DNA of 64,000 nt from an uncultured Draconibacterium sp. GTDB taxonomy: Bacteria > Bacteroidota > Bacteroidia > Bacteroidales > Prolixibacteraceae. Shown here piece by piece: positions 8,977 through 17,732 of this stretch. Position 1 is the stretch's first letter. Each line of letters begins with the position of its first letter. The notes beneath the pieces are model-generated. The model did no database searches. It was given only the letters and a program-made list of their open reading frames with translations, and was not told the DNA's origin. Location of the stretch: NCBI RefSeq assembly GCF_963676815.1, contig NZ_OY781365.1, positions 1,054,001 through 1,118,000 of the forward strand, written 5' to 3'. Position numbers and translations under genes: made by a program.

Positions 8977-11952
8977 TTAACAATGAATCAACGCGCGCCG
9001 GTCTCTTCCATTCATTAAAACAGTAAGCGGTTTATCAAACTTCACATGTTTAATAAATTCGGTTTCGCGCATTACCGGCTGCTTTTGCAGCGCCTCCATT
9101 TTTAACCGCGCATTTCGCGAGTTATGCGGCACCGAAAAATAACCTACATTCATTGATGTAACATTGTGGAAAAAGTGCGAGCCCAATGAAGCATCCAACG
9201 GAAAATCGGGCAAACCCATCTCAACAATTATTTTTGCTTTTGATATATGCGCCCACAAAACAGGAATCCCGGTATACGGATCGCGCGATCCCCAACGTCC
9301 GGGACCAATTAATATGTATTCACGTCCTTCTTTATCAAACCAATCGTTTAATTTGTTGATTTCCTCGGCCATTTGCTTTGTTTTCATTTTATCAAATTTG
9401 TCCGGATCAACAAAAACCACATCGCGGATTTCTTCAATTTTTCCGTTTCCCATCCCTTGTTCGGCATACATAAAAACTTTGTCTTCATCCACCATTTCAA
9501 TATCTACCTCCACCTGTTCCTCGGTACGAATCAATGGTTTTATCTGTAGTAAATAAAGCGTTGGTTTACCGTTTTCTGCCGGCTCAAGATCTAAAGAATA
9601 TTCAATCTCAACCGGCGAGCCCATTGCTTCTTTAAATAGTTTCAGCAGCAATTGCAGCACATCAGACAGTGGCAAATAATTGTATTTTAATATATTGGCA
9701 AAATCAATAACTTTTGGCCCGGCCCCCTGAATTCCGGGAATTAAATCATCATTTTCAATTAAATAAGTAGATGCCGAATGCTCGAGTGTTCCATCTTTTT
9801 CGGCTTCTTTTATCCTGTATTTTTTTATGGCTGCATCTTCGCCATCGCGCACCAAATCAAAATCAGGATTTGAAAGATCGATAGCATAAAACTTTTTCTG
9901 TGTATCGCGCAACTGATCTTTTAACGATGCAGCATTCAGTGTTGGGTATTTCGGGCAAAAACGGAATGAATTCTCGCCACCAACAACATACATTCCAAGT
10001 CCAACGGCAGCAACCGAAAATCCGTCATCGGGCTCCATATAGGCAATCGGGTAATAGTTGTAGGATTGCGCCACCCCCGAAAGTGTGGGGTAATATTTAT
10101 CGTTATACTCATGCCCAATCACTTCCTGAATAACAACGGCCATTTTCTCCTCTTCAATTTTATAATTTACAGCATCGAAATACGCTTGTGCCGACTCGGT
10201 AAAAATACTGGAGTAAACCAGTTTTATTGCCGTTTCTAATTGTTCGTAACGCACCATTATATCAGGATGATTATTCGGCAAGAGATATGTTGCATAAACT
10301 CCCGAAAATGGCTGAAGTAATGAGTCTTCGAACAAACCTGACGAACGTACCGCTAATGGCCTTTTTATCCTTTTCAGATACTCGATTAAACGGTTTTTAA
10401 TTTTCTCATCAAATTCCGATTCGAGGAAATGTTTGCGAATGGCACTATAATCGTTAAACGAATAAATATCGTCGTAAAGGTTATTGGTTTCAATAAATTT
10501 ATCGAACTGCAAAGCACCAATAACCGATGTTGATGGGATACGAATATTCATTTCCGGAATCAGTTTCGAGAAGTCGATATTCTCGATAAAGTTACAGATA
10601 AATGCTATTCCTCTTCCCTTGCCTCCCAACGAGCCTTTTGCCATACGAACAATAAACCGACTGGAAGAAACAAACTCCGATTCGAAATTTATGATGGTTC
10701 CACGCACGCGTTCAAAGCGTATTCTTTTAAAACTATCAAGGCAAAACTGGCGTAATTCTTCGGGCGAATCAAAATCCGACATTTGAATGGGCATTAACAG
10801 TTCGGCCAGATTAATTTCGCCACGAGCCATCAACCAGGTTGAAAACGAGTTTCTGCTTCCATGATATTGTAATGACTCTTCCGGAATATCTCTGAATTTT
10901 TCCTGAAACTCGACAAGGTTTTTTGCCTGAGAGATTGGCAAACCATCAATGCCTTTAAACACAAAATTTCCAAATCCTAAACGGCGGTACAGGAAATTAA
11001 AAATATCCATCGACAAGCTTTCAGAGTTCTTATTTATAAAATCGGCGCCCACCTGTTTTGCACGCTGAGCATTCGAAATATCATGCGATTGCAGCAACAA
11101 AGGGATAGGAAATTTACGTGTAGTTTGAGTAAATTTTAGCAGGTCGATACCAGCATCCTCGTCTTCTACACCATTCTTTTCAAATTTCACATCCGAGATT
11201 ACACACAGCATGTATCTGCGGTAGCTGTTTATAAATTTAACAGCATCCTCGTAGTTATCTACCAAAATCACTTTTGGCCGCGCCCGCATTCGTAAAATTT
11301 TGTGCAGTTCATCGGTGGCATCTTCGTTTACCAAAACCTGTGTTTGGGTCATTACGGTGGTGTAAAGCATTGGCAAATACCGCGAGTAGTATTGAATGCT
11401 ATCTTCAACCAACAAAATTACCCGAACGCTACCGTTTTGCGTGTCGCGTGCAACGTTGCTCAGGTCCTCAATGTATTTTATCATGGCCATAAAAACATTT
11501 GAGTTGCCGTTCCATACAAAAATCCGGTCGATAAAATCAAGTTTGCGTCGTTCCGTTTGAAAGAAACGTAAATCGGCGTTGTTGTTCACCAGCAAAAGTA
11601 AAGGCACCCTTGGACGCATTTCGCGAATGGCACGTGCAGTTGTAACCGGTGTATGTTTATCCATGCCTGCCATAACAATCACCAGGTCGAAATCGCGATG
11701 CTTTAAAATCAGCAAAGCTTCATCCATGGTATGAACGCTGGTAAAACGCGGAGCTGCGTACAGGTTTAACTGCAAATATTCTCCAAAAATCTTGTCACTG
11801 AATTGTCCCTCGCGAACAATAGAATACGAATCGTAAAGTGTTGCCACCAAAAGCACTTCCTTTACTTTGGTCGGCATTAATTCCTGAAAAATATCGCGGT
11901 CGTTTTTGCGCTTTTTGTAAATGGTAGAAAGAGATATATTGTCGATGTCCAT
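8977..11952 (-). CDS. Receiver-domain / PEP-pyruvate-binding (PPDK N-terminal) fusion protein
   Basis: 991 residues. Roughly residues 30-150 and 180-330 resemble response-regulator receiver folds (EVLLVATLYDSYSIV, VRVILLVEDSIQYYSRYLPML, DAGIDLLKFTQ), and about 400-850 is the ATP-grasp nucleotide domain of pyruvate phosphate dikinases (PLAVRSSGLFEDSLLQPFSG; LYLLQIKPLIR). The swivelling phosphohistidine motif (GGxTSHAA) and the PEP/pyruvate barrel are absent, so it cannot run the full dikinase reaction alone. Bacteroidota commonly encode this layout and annotate it as phosphoenolpyruvate synthase, which overstates what is known. A true ppdK lies at 21.4 kb. Function unproven. Confidence 0.8.
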   Translation of the reverse strand: MDIDNISLSTIYKKRKNDRDIFQELMPTKVKEVLLVATLYDSYSIVREGQFSDKIFGEYLQLNLYAAPRFTSVHTMDEALLILKHRDFDLVIVMAGMDKHTPVTTARAIREMRPRVPLLLLVNNNADLRFFQTERRKLDFIDRIFVWNGNSNVFMAMIKYIEDLSNVARDTQNGSVRVILLVEDSIQYYSRYLPMLYTTVMTQTQVLVNEDATDELHKILRMRARPKVILVDNYEDAVKFINSYRRYMLCVISDVKFEKNGVEDEDAGIDLLKFTQTTRKFPIPLLLQSHDISNAQRAKQVGADFINKNSESLSMDIFNFLYRRLGFGNFVFKGIDGLPISQAKNLVEFQEKFRDIPEESLQYHGSRNSFSTWLMARGEINLAELLMPIQMSDFDSPEELRQFCLDSFKRIRFERVRGTIINFESEFVSSSRFIVRMAKGSLGGKGRGIAFICNFIENIDFSKLIPEMNIRIPSTSVIGALQFDKFIETNNLYDDIYSFNDYSAIRKHFLESEFDEKIKNRLIEYLKRIKRPLAVRSSGLFEDSLLQPFSGVYATYLLPNNHPDIMVRYEQLETAIKLVYSSIFTESAQAYFDAVNYKIEEEKMAVVIQEVIGHEYNDKYYPTLSGVAQSYNYYPIAYMEPDDGFSVAAVGLGMYVVGGENSFRFCPKYPTLNAASLKDQLRDTQKKFYAIDLSNPDFDLVRDGEDAAIKKYRIKEAEKDGTLEHSASTYLIENDDLIPGIQGAGPKVIDFANILKYNYLPLSDVLQLLLKLFKEAMGSPVEIEYSLDLEPAENGKPTLYLLQIKPLIRTEEQVEVDIEMVDEDKVFMYAEQGMGNGKIEEIRDVVFVDPDKFDKMKTKQMAEEINKLNDWFDKEGREYILIGPGRWGSRDPYTGIPVLWAHISKAKIIVEMGLPDFPLDASLGSHFFHNVTSMNVGYFSVPHNSRNARLKMEALQKQPVMRETEFIKHVKFDKPLTVLMNGRDRRALIHC

Positions 11953-12012
11953 TGCTGTGTGAATTTAGCTTTTGAAGTTAGGGAAATTTTGGTGTTTGAA
12001 GAATGACAGGCA

Positions 12013-12050
12013 AAAAAAATCCCGGTTTGTCTGTTGATAAACCGGGATTT
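12013..12050 (-). terminator. Intrinsic terminator of the DUF1015 gene
   Basis: Minus-strand stem AAATCCCGGTTT (12050-12039) pairs with AAACCGGGATTT (12028-12017), with a run of T to 12013. It lies between the DUF1015 stop and the start of the receiver/PEP-binding gene and separates the two units. Confidence 0.9.
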
Positions 12051-12068
12051 CAGATATTGATTATTTGT

Positions 12069-13319
12069 TTAATCTAACTTATGGATCACCAAACCTGAAC
12101 GCAGTTTTGGTTCGAACCATGTGGTTTTGGGCGGCATAATATTTCCGCTGTCGGCAATGTTTATTAATTGCTGCATCGACACAGGGTAAAGCGCAAAAGC
12201 AGCTTTCATTTCGCCAGAATCAACACGTCGTTTCAGCTCTGCCAAACCACGAATACCTCCAACAAAATCGATACGTGTTGAAGTACGCAGGTCTTTAATA
12301 TCCAAAATCGGATCGAGCACCTGGTTGGAAAGAATCGTTACATCCAAAATTCCAATTGGGTCGTTATCGTCGTAAGTTCCTTCTTTGGCAGTAAGTTTAT
12401 ACCAACTTCCGGCCATGTACAAACTAAACTCGTGCAATGCCGATGGTTTGAAAATCTCAGCTCCCATGTTTTCCACATCGAAACCTTTCGAAAGTTCGGC
12501 AAGAAAATCAATTTCCGATAAGCCATTCAAATCAGTTACCACACGGTTATAGTCGATAATCTGCAATTGATTATCAGGGAAATGAACAGCCATAAAGTAG
12601 TTGTACTCTTCGTCTCCCTTATGATTTGCATTCTGCGACGTTTTTTCAGCGCCGATACGCGCTGCTGCAGCAGTTCGGTGATGACCGTCGGCCACGTAAG
12701 TAAACGGTACTTTTTCTTCAAAAAGTTGCTCCAGGTTAGCATTTGTTTCGGCATCGTCGATAGTCCAGAAATGGTGACCAAATCCGTCTTCAGCTGTAAA
12801 ATCGTAATCGGCAGTTTTGCCTTTTACAATGTTATCTACAATCGCGTCGATTTCAGCAACTGCTTTGTAGGCAAAAAATACCGGCTCGATATTGGCATTC
12901 AAATAGCGGGTTAAAACCATGCGGTCCTCCTCTTTCTCCGGACGGGTAAGTTCGTGCTTTTTAATAATGCCGTTTTCGTAATCGGCACAAGCGGCAGCAC
13001 CAACAATTCCATACTGGGTAACACCATTCATGGTTTGTGCATAAATATAATATTTGGCCTCTGCATCGCTTTGCAGCCACCCTTTTTCCTGAAAAGCTTT
13101 AAAGTTTTCAACGGCTTTGTTGTACACCGTCTCAGAGTGAATATCTTCCACTCCCGGGCATTCGATTTCGGCCTTTGTAATACGAAGCAACGATTTCTCT
13201 TTTCCTTCAGCCATAACAGCTGCTTCTTCCGAATTCATTACGTCGTATGGAAGACATGCCAGTTCTTCAACGATTTCTTTTTGAGGACGAAGTCCTTTAA
13301 ATGGTTTGATTATCGCCAT
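12069..13319 (-). CDS. DUF1015 family protein
   Basis: 416 residues, full-length DUF1015 (family signatures include IKPFKGLRPQKEIV at the start, a central PFTYVADGHHRTAAAARI and a C-terminal MPPKTTWFEPKLRSGL). Biochemical function is not established to my knowledge. The family is repeatedly found beside serine biosynthesis genes, as here next to serA and serC, which suggests a role tied to phosphoserine or serine metabolism. The conserved DGHHR motif would be a first candidate for an active site. It has its own terminator and about 190 bp separates it from serA. Confidence 0.8.
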   Translation of the reverse strand: MAIIKPFKGLRPQKEIVEELACLPYDVMNSEEAAVMAEGKEKSLLRITKAEIECPGVEDIHSETVYNKAVENFKAFQEKGWLQSDAEAKYYIYAQTMNGVTQYGIVGAAACADYENGIIKKHELTRPEKEEDRMVLTRYLNANIEPVFFAYKAVAEIDAIVDNIVKGKTADYDFTAEDGFGHHFWTIDDAETNANLEQLFEEKVPFTYVADGHHRTAAAARIGAEKTSQNANHKGDEEYNYFMAVHFPDNQLQIIDYNRVVTDLNGLSEIDFLAELSKGFDVENMGAEIFKPSALHEFSLYMAGSWYKLTAKEGTYDDNDPIGILDVTILSNQVLDPILDIKDLRTSTRIDFVGGIRGLAELKRRVDSGEMKAAFALYPVSMQQLINIADSGNIMPPKTTWFEPKLRSGLVIHKLD

Positions 13320-13412
13320 TATTTTGATTTTAAATTTATAGACAACCAGATTTTTAGATTGCCAAAAATATAAATCCGGTTTCTAATTGAAACATTTATT
13401 TGAATAAATAAT

Positions 13413-13479
13413 CCTTTGTGAAACTTTGAGTTAACTTAAAGTTGGTATGAAAAGAATGAACCACAAAGTTACACAAAGG
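13413..13479. repeat. Inverted repeat of the degenerate ACAAAG type
   Basis: CCTTTGTGAAACTTTG (13413-13428) is matched 15 of 16 by the reverse complement of CAAAGTTACACAAAGG (13464-13479); a further CACTAAGATTCACAAAG follows. The same sort of degenerate ACACAAAGG/CACTAAG sequence occurs again at 52.0-52.16 kb. No coding potential seen. Confidence 0.55.
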
Positions 13480-13513
13480 ATGCACTAAGATTCACAAAGT
13501 ACAGATAAACAAG

Positions 13514-14434
13514 CTACTTATTTACTTGATGCGTTGTATCTCCGTTTTCAAAGAAATCAACAATTTGCTGAGCTGCAGCCAGACCGGCATTTAAATTGGC
13601 CTCGGCAGTTTGTGCACCGGCTTTTTTAGGTGTGAAGAAAAATCTTCCGGGAAACTTCTCCTCAAATTCGGCTTCACAATCGGGCGTAAGATCCGACATG
13701 TATTTTATACCCGGTTTTTCTTCCATACATTTTACCAGATCGGGCTCGTTGATCACTTCTTTTCGGGCGGTATTCACCAAAATACTGCCGTCTTTTAGGT
13801 GCGAAAGCACTTCGGCACTTACCGATTTAATGTGCTCGCCACGCGCCGGAACATGAATAGAAACGATATCGCTTTTTTCGTACAGATCTTCCAGCGATTT
13901 GGCAACTTTAAGTCCGATTGCTGCGGCAGCACCTTTACTGTAGCGGGTGTATACAATAACCTTCATTCCCATGGCGCGTGCAATGCGGAAAACGTTTCGG
14001 GCAACGTATCCGAAGCCGTGCAAACCGAGTGTTCGGCCACGCATTTCGCCTCCGGGTTTTCCGGAGTACATTTCCCGTAATCCCATTATGGCCAAACCAA
14101 TGGCTAATTCGGCAACGGCATTCGAGTTTTGTCCGGGTGTATTCATTACAACAATATTGTTGGCTGTAGCAGCATCAAGATCAACATTGTCGTATCCGGC
14201 ACCGGCTCGCACCACGATTTTTAGTTTCTTACCGGCATTTAATACTTCCTCATTAAACTTGTCGCTGCGGATGATGGCTGCATCAACATCGGCAACGGCT
14301 TCCAGTAGTTCTTGTTTTTCGGTGTACTTCTCGAGCAATTGAAGCTCATAACCGGCTTTCTCAAAAATTTTACTGATTTTTTTTACAGCAACCGGGGCAA
14401 ACGGTTTTTCTGTAGCTATTAAGACTTTTCTCAT
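13514..14434 (-). CDS. serA: D-3-phosphoglycerate dehydrogenase (short form)
   Basis: 306 residues from ATG 14434 (a GTG one codon upstream is the alternative). Short D-2-hydroxyacid dehydrogenase without the C-terminal ACT regulatory domain. NAD-binding signature GLHGFGYVARNVFRIARAMG, substrate loop RAGAGYDNVDLDAA and the C-terminal PKKAGAQTAEANLNAG are visible. It oxidises 3-phosphoglycerate to phosphohydroxypyruvate, the first step of serine synthesis. Its neighbour serC performs the next step, which supports the assignment over other hydroxyacid dehydrogenases. Lacking an ACT domain, it is probably not feedback-inhibited by serine in the E. coli manner. Confidence 0.88.
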   Translation of the reverse strand: MRKVLIATEKPFAPVAVKKISKIFEKAGYELQLLEKYTEKQELLEAVADVDAAIIRSDKFNEEVLNAGKKLKIVVRAGAGYDNVDLDAATANNIVVMNTPGQNSNAVAELAIGLAIMGLREMYSGKPGGEMRGRTLGLHGFGYVARNVFRIARAMGMKVIVYTRYSKGAAAAIGLKVAKSLEDLYEKSDIVSIHVPARGEHIKSVSAEVLSHLKDGSILVNTARKEVINEPDLVKCMEEKPGIKYMSDLTPDCEAEFEEKFPGRFFFTPKKAGAQTAEANLNAGLAAAQQIVDFFENGDTTHQVNK

Positions 14435-14481
14435 CACTCATAAAATTTAGGTTCACCCACGGCAACTTGAAAACTGCAGGT

Positions 14482-14511
14482 GAAAAAAATGCAGGACTCT
14501 CGCCCTGCATT
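14482..14511 (-). terminator. Intrinsic terminator between serC and serA
   Basis: Minus-strand stem ATGCAGG (14510-14504 paired with 14496-14490) closes a 7-base loop and is followed by seven T (14489-14483). Because serC is read first, serA needs read-through or its own promoter in the ~50 bases between this site and ATG 14434. Confidence 0.85.
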
Positions 14512-14530
14512 TCATTTGATTATTGTTTGT

Positions 14531-15598
14531 TTACTTCATTTTTTCAAACTCCTGCATGGCATCCACCAAAGCCTGAATACTTTCAACAGGCATTGCATTG
14601 TAAATTGAAGCCCTGAAACCACCAACTGAACGGTGTCCTTTTATTCCCAACATACCTTTCGCGGTTGCGAATTCCAGAAACTCTTTCTCAAATTCAGCAT
14701 ACTCCGGAGTCATCACAAAAGTTACGTTCATTAACGAACGATCTTCTTTTGCCAACACGGTGCACTGGAATAGTTTATTACGATCGATTTCATCGTAAAG
14801 CACTTTTGCTTTTTCAATGTTCTTTTGCTCCATTGCCTCCACTCCACCGTTTTCTTTCAACCAAATTAAGGTTTGCAAACAAGCGAAAACAGGAAGCGTT
14901 GAAGGCGTGTTGAACATCGATCCCGCATTAATATGCGTTGTGTAATCCAACATCGTTGGAATCGGGCGCTCAACTTTTCCTAGAGCTGCATCTTTTACAA
15001 TTACCAAAGTAGCTCCTGATGGTCCAAGGTTTTTCTGCGCACCTGCGTAAATCAAATCGTATTTCGAAATATCGATTGGGCGACTGAAAATATCAGAAGA
15101 CATATCGGCTACTAAAGGAACGTCAACCTCCGGAGTAGGAATTTGTGTTCCGTAAATAGTATTATTTGATGTATAATGGAAATAGCTAACATCCGACGGT
15201 ACTTCGTAACCTTTTGGAATGTAGTTATAAATGGTATCGGCCGATGAAGCAACTTCAACAACTTCGCCTAAGAATTTAGCTTCTTTAATGGCTTTTTTCG
15301 ACCATGCACCTGTATTTAAATATGCTGCTTTTTTATCCATTAAGTTATATGGAGCCATTAAAAACTGTGTGCTGGCACCACCTTGCAAGAAAAGAACCGA
15401 ATAACCTTCCGGCACTTTAAGTAATTCTTTTACCAAAGCAACTGCCTCGTCCATTACGGCAACAAACTCTTTACTACGGTGCGAAACTTCCATTACAGAA
15501 AGTCCTGTTCCGGCAAAGTTCATGGCAGCCTCAGCAGTTTTTTCCTTTGTAAATTCGGGCAGAATTGAAGGTCCTGCGTAAAAATTGTGCTTCTTCAT
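14531..15598 (-). CDS. serC: Phosphoserine aminotransferase
   Basis: 355 residues from ATG 15598; the family begins MKKHNFYAGPSILP, so two TTG codons upstream are not used. Class V PLP aminotransferase with the Schiff-base lysine in LIYAGAQKNLGPSG and the C-terminal GIKGHRSVGGFRASIYNA that contacts phosphate. Converts phosphohydroxypyruvate and glutamate to phosphoserine; in the same family it can also serve pyridoxal phosphate synthesis. Separated from serA by a strong terminator. Confidence 0.95.
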   Translation of the reverse strand: MKKHNFYAGPSILPEFTKEKTAEAAMNFAGTGLSVMEVSHRSKEFVAVMDEAVALVKELLKVPEGYSVLFLQGGASTQFLMAPYNLMDKKAAYLNTGAWSKKAIKEAKFLGEVVEVASSADTIYNYIPKGYEVPSDVSYFHYTSNNTIYGTQIPTPEVDVPLVADMSSDIFSRPIDISKYDLIYAGAQKNLGPSGATLVIVKDAALGKVERPIPTMLDYTTHINAGSMFNTPSTLPVFACLQTLIWLKENGGVEAMEQKNIEKAKVLYDEIDRNKLFQCTVLAKEDRSLMNVTFVMTPEYAEFEKEFLEFATAKGMLGIKGHRSVGGFRASIYNAMPVESIQALVDAMQEFEKMK

Positions 15599-15778
15599 AT
15601 AATACAACAATTAAGGTGAGTAATTAAATTTTTAACCTTTTAAACACCACTATAAAGGTCTTAAATAGTGATTGTTTAGCCGATGAGAAAAATCAAGTTT
15701 ATTTTATTTTTATGAGTTTTAAAACACTGATTAACAACACAAAAACAGCTGACTAATATCATTCCTACTGTCTCGATG

Positions 15779-15797
15779 ACGTTAACGTTGTCGGTAT
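15779..15797. promoter_or_regulatory. Operator-like site resembling the uxaBA operator
   Basis: CGTTAACGTTGTCGGTAT (15780-15797) matches the uxaBA site CGTTAACGTTAACGGTAC at 15 of 18 positions and contains the perfect palindrome ACGTTAACGT. It lies about 180 bases upstream of the serC ATG. Possibly bound by the same or a related LacI-type protein; chance cannot be excluded. Confidence 0.35.
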
Positions 15798-15919
15798 CAA
15801 TCTGTTATTTCATACAAAAATATCTTATTCCGAGCAACAATACCCTATTTTCCGCAATAAATGATTTTTTCGGTATAATATTTAAAAAGAATTTAAATAG
15901 AACTATGAAATTGAGGAAT

Positions 15920-15951
15920 AAAAAAAGCCGCCTGCAAAAACAGACGGCTTA
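15920..15951 (-). terminator. Intrinsic terminator of gcvT
   Basis: Minus-strand stem AAGCCGTCTG (15951-15941 side) with CAGGCGGCTT (15935-15925 side; one G-U pair), followed by T run 15926-15920. Placed 26 bases after the gcvT stop. Confidence 0.9.
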
Positions 15952-15976
15952 GTTTAGTTTTAATTTGTTTTATTGG

Positions 15977-17062
15977 TTAGATAAAAGGCAGTTTTACTAT
16001 TTCTGCAGGAATTACTTTATTACGAATCTTCACAAAAATACCGGTACCAAAAGCCGAATATTCTTTGGCAACATATCCCATTCCAATTCCCTTATTTAAA
16101 ACAGGCGACATCGTTCCCGAGGTAACTTCACCAATGGTTTCGCCCTCTGAGTTTACCAGCTCATATCCATGGCGTGGAATTCCTCTTCCGGTAAGTACAA
16201 AACCACGCAACCTGCGGGTAAGGCCTTCGGTTTTTTGCATGGTTAAAAATTCACGGTCGATAAATTTACGGCCGTTATTAAATTTTGTAATCCAACCCAA
16301 ACCGGCTTCCAATGGCGATGTGGTATCGTCTATATCGTTTCCGTAAAGGCAGTAACCCATTTCCAAACGAAGCGTGTCGCGGGCAGCCAAACCAATTGGT
16401 TTGATACCTGCTTCGGCACCGGCCTCAAAAATGGCTTCCCATATTTTCTCGGCCACATCGTTTCTGAAATACAGCTCGAAACCACCGGCTCCGGTGTAAC
16501 CTGTTGCTGAAATAATTACCTCATCAACTCCGGCAAATTTATCAGTAACGAAAGTGTAAAATTTTATTTCAGAAAGATTTACATCTGTTAATTTTTGCAA
16601 TATCTCGGTTGCTTTCGGCCCCTGAATCGCCAACTGGCTGATATCGTCTGAAGCATTTTCCAGCTCGGCACCAATCTCTTCATTCTGCTGCACTACCCAG
16701 TTCCAGTCTTTTTCAATATTCGCAGCGTTAACTACCAGCATATATTTTTCAGGTTCGTAGTAATAAACCAACAGGTCGTCAACAATTCCGCCTTTGCCAT
16801 TCGGAAAACAGCTGTACTGAGCTTGTCCAGGCGTAAGAATTCGCGGATCGTTTGATGTAATTTTGGCTACCAAATCCAATGCTTTGGGACCTTTTACCCA
16901 AAATTCGCCCATGTGCGATACATCAAAAACACCAACGTTTTCACGCACGGTCATGTGTTCATCTTTAATACCACTATATTCTATGGGCATTTCGTACCCG
17001 GCGAACTCCACCATTTTGGCGCCCAATTTTTTGTGTATCGAATTAAATGCAGTTGTTTTCAT
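15977..17062 (-). CDS. gcvT: Glycine cleavage system T protein (aminomethyltransferase)
   Basis: 361 residues, the normal length. Conserved GcvT features include VEFAGYEMPIEYSGI, the ENVGVFDVSHMGEF region, SATGYTGAGGFELYF and a C-terminal GEVTSGTMSPVLNKGIGMGYV. It moves the methylene group of glycine to tetrahydrofolate in the glycine cleavage complex. The P, H and L proteins are not in the window. Nearness to serC and serA makes this stretch a serine/glycine one-carbon block, but it has its own terminator. Confidence 0.95.
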   Translation of the reverse strand: MKTTAFNSIHKKLGAKMVEFAGYEMPIEYSGIKDEHMTVRENVGVFDVSHMGEFWVKGPKALDLVAKITSNDPRILTPGQAQYSCFPNGKGGIVDDLLVYYYEPEKYMLVVNAANIEKDWNWVVQQNEEIGAELENASDDISQLAIQGPKATEILQKLTDVNLSEIKFYTFVTDKFAGVDEVIISATGYTGAGGFELYFRNDVAEKIWEAIFEAGAEAGIKPIGLAARDTLRLEMGYCLYGNDIDDTTSPLEAGLGWITKFNNGRKFIDREFLTMQKTEGLTRRLRGFVLTGRGIPRHGYELVNSEGETIGEVTSGTMSPVLNKGIGMGYVAKEYSAFGTGIFVKIRNKVIPAEIVKLPFI

Positions 17063-17336
17063 CTTATTAAAATTGTTTGTCTTCTAAAGGATAGATGGAA
17101 CTCGCATGATTTTAAGCAATTGCCTAAATAGGAAAGTCTCTCTCATGCTCGTTTCATTCTAATTTTTCAGTTAATAACGGATTCAGCACGTTTTGCATAC
17201 CGCTTATCTATCAATGTCAGATATTGTTGAGCAAAACTATGTATTCAAAAACAGTGCAAATATGAATTTTATCAGCAACAGCACAAAAAGCTTTCCCGAT
17301 TATTTTGCTAAATTGCTGACCGCAATCATAAAAAAA

Positions 17337-17681
17337 ATGGGGAATACTTTTCAACACATCAATACAACTCAGCTAGAAACACTTGCAGGTGGAGACACCG
17401 AGTTTATGAAAGAAATGGCTGAAATTTTTCTGGAACAAATTAATGAGTTCGTGACGAACATGAGTTCATTCCTGCAAGAAAAAAACTGGGAAAAACTGGC
17501 ACGCGAAGCACACACGGCAAAATCGTCGGCAATGACATTTGGAATGAATGATACGGGATCGCTGCTTAAAAATATTCAATTGGAATGCGAAGCCGGAAAT
17601 CTGGACGATGTTCCGAAAATGGTTGCAGATGCAATCGATCAGTTACAGGCTGCTATTCCTGAGTTGAAAGAATTACTTTAA
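17337..17681 (+). CDS. Hpt (histidine phosphotransfer) domain protein
   Basis: 114 residues from ATG 17337; an in-frame ATG at 17193 would add 48 residues with no family match. The single domain is a four-helix Hpt bundle with the phosphoacceptor in REAHTAKSSAMTFG (His59). Such proteins shuttle phosphoryl groups between hybrid kinases and response regulators. There is no hybrid kinase nearby, so its partners are unknown. It points toward clpB, with a shared hairpin between the two convergent genes. Confidence 0.85.
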   Translation: MGNTFQHINTTQLETLAGGDTEFMKEMAEIFLEQINEFVTNMSSFLQEKNWEKLAREAHTAKSSAMTFGMNDTGSLLKNIQLECEAGNLDDVPKMVADAIDQLQAAIPELKELL

Positions 17682-17683
17682 TA

Positions 17684-17711
17684 GAAAACGGCTCCCTTTT
17701 GAGGAGCCGCT
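17684..17711 (-). terminator. Hairpin between the Hpt gene and clpB
   Basis: Stem CGGCTCC (17689-17695) / GGAGCCG (17703-17709). On the minus strand it is followed by TTTTCTATT, so it most likely ends clpB transcription; the plus side lacks a T tract and would be a weak terminator for the Hpt gene. Confidence 0.75.
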
Positions 17712-17732
17712 CTGCAATTGTCATTTCAGTGA

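Larger units (their letters stand above)
15599..15976. other. 378-bp spacer upstream of serC
   Basis: Holds the serC promoter region, a short stem CACTAT/ATAGTG (about 15648-15670), an operator-like sequence at 15779-15797 and the gcvT terminator at 15920-15951. No convincing coding frame. Confidence 0.5.

Noticed and set aside
17193..17336. N-terminal extension of the Hpt protein
   Set aside because: The added 48 residues do not resemble the domain; ATG 17337 gives the normal family length.
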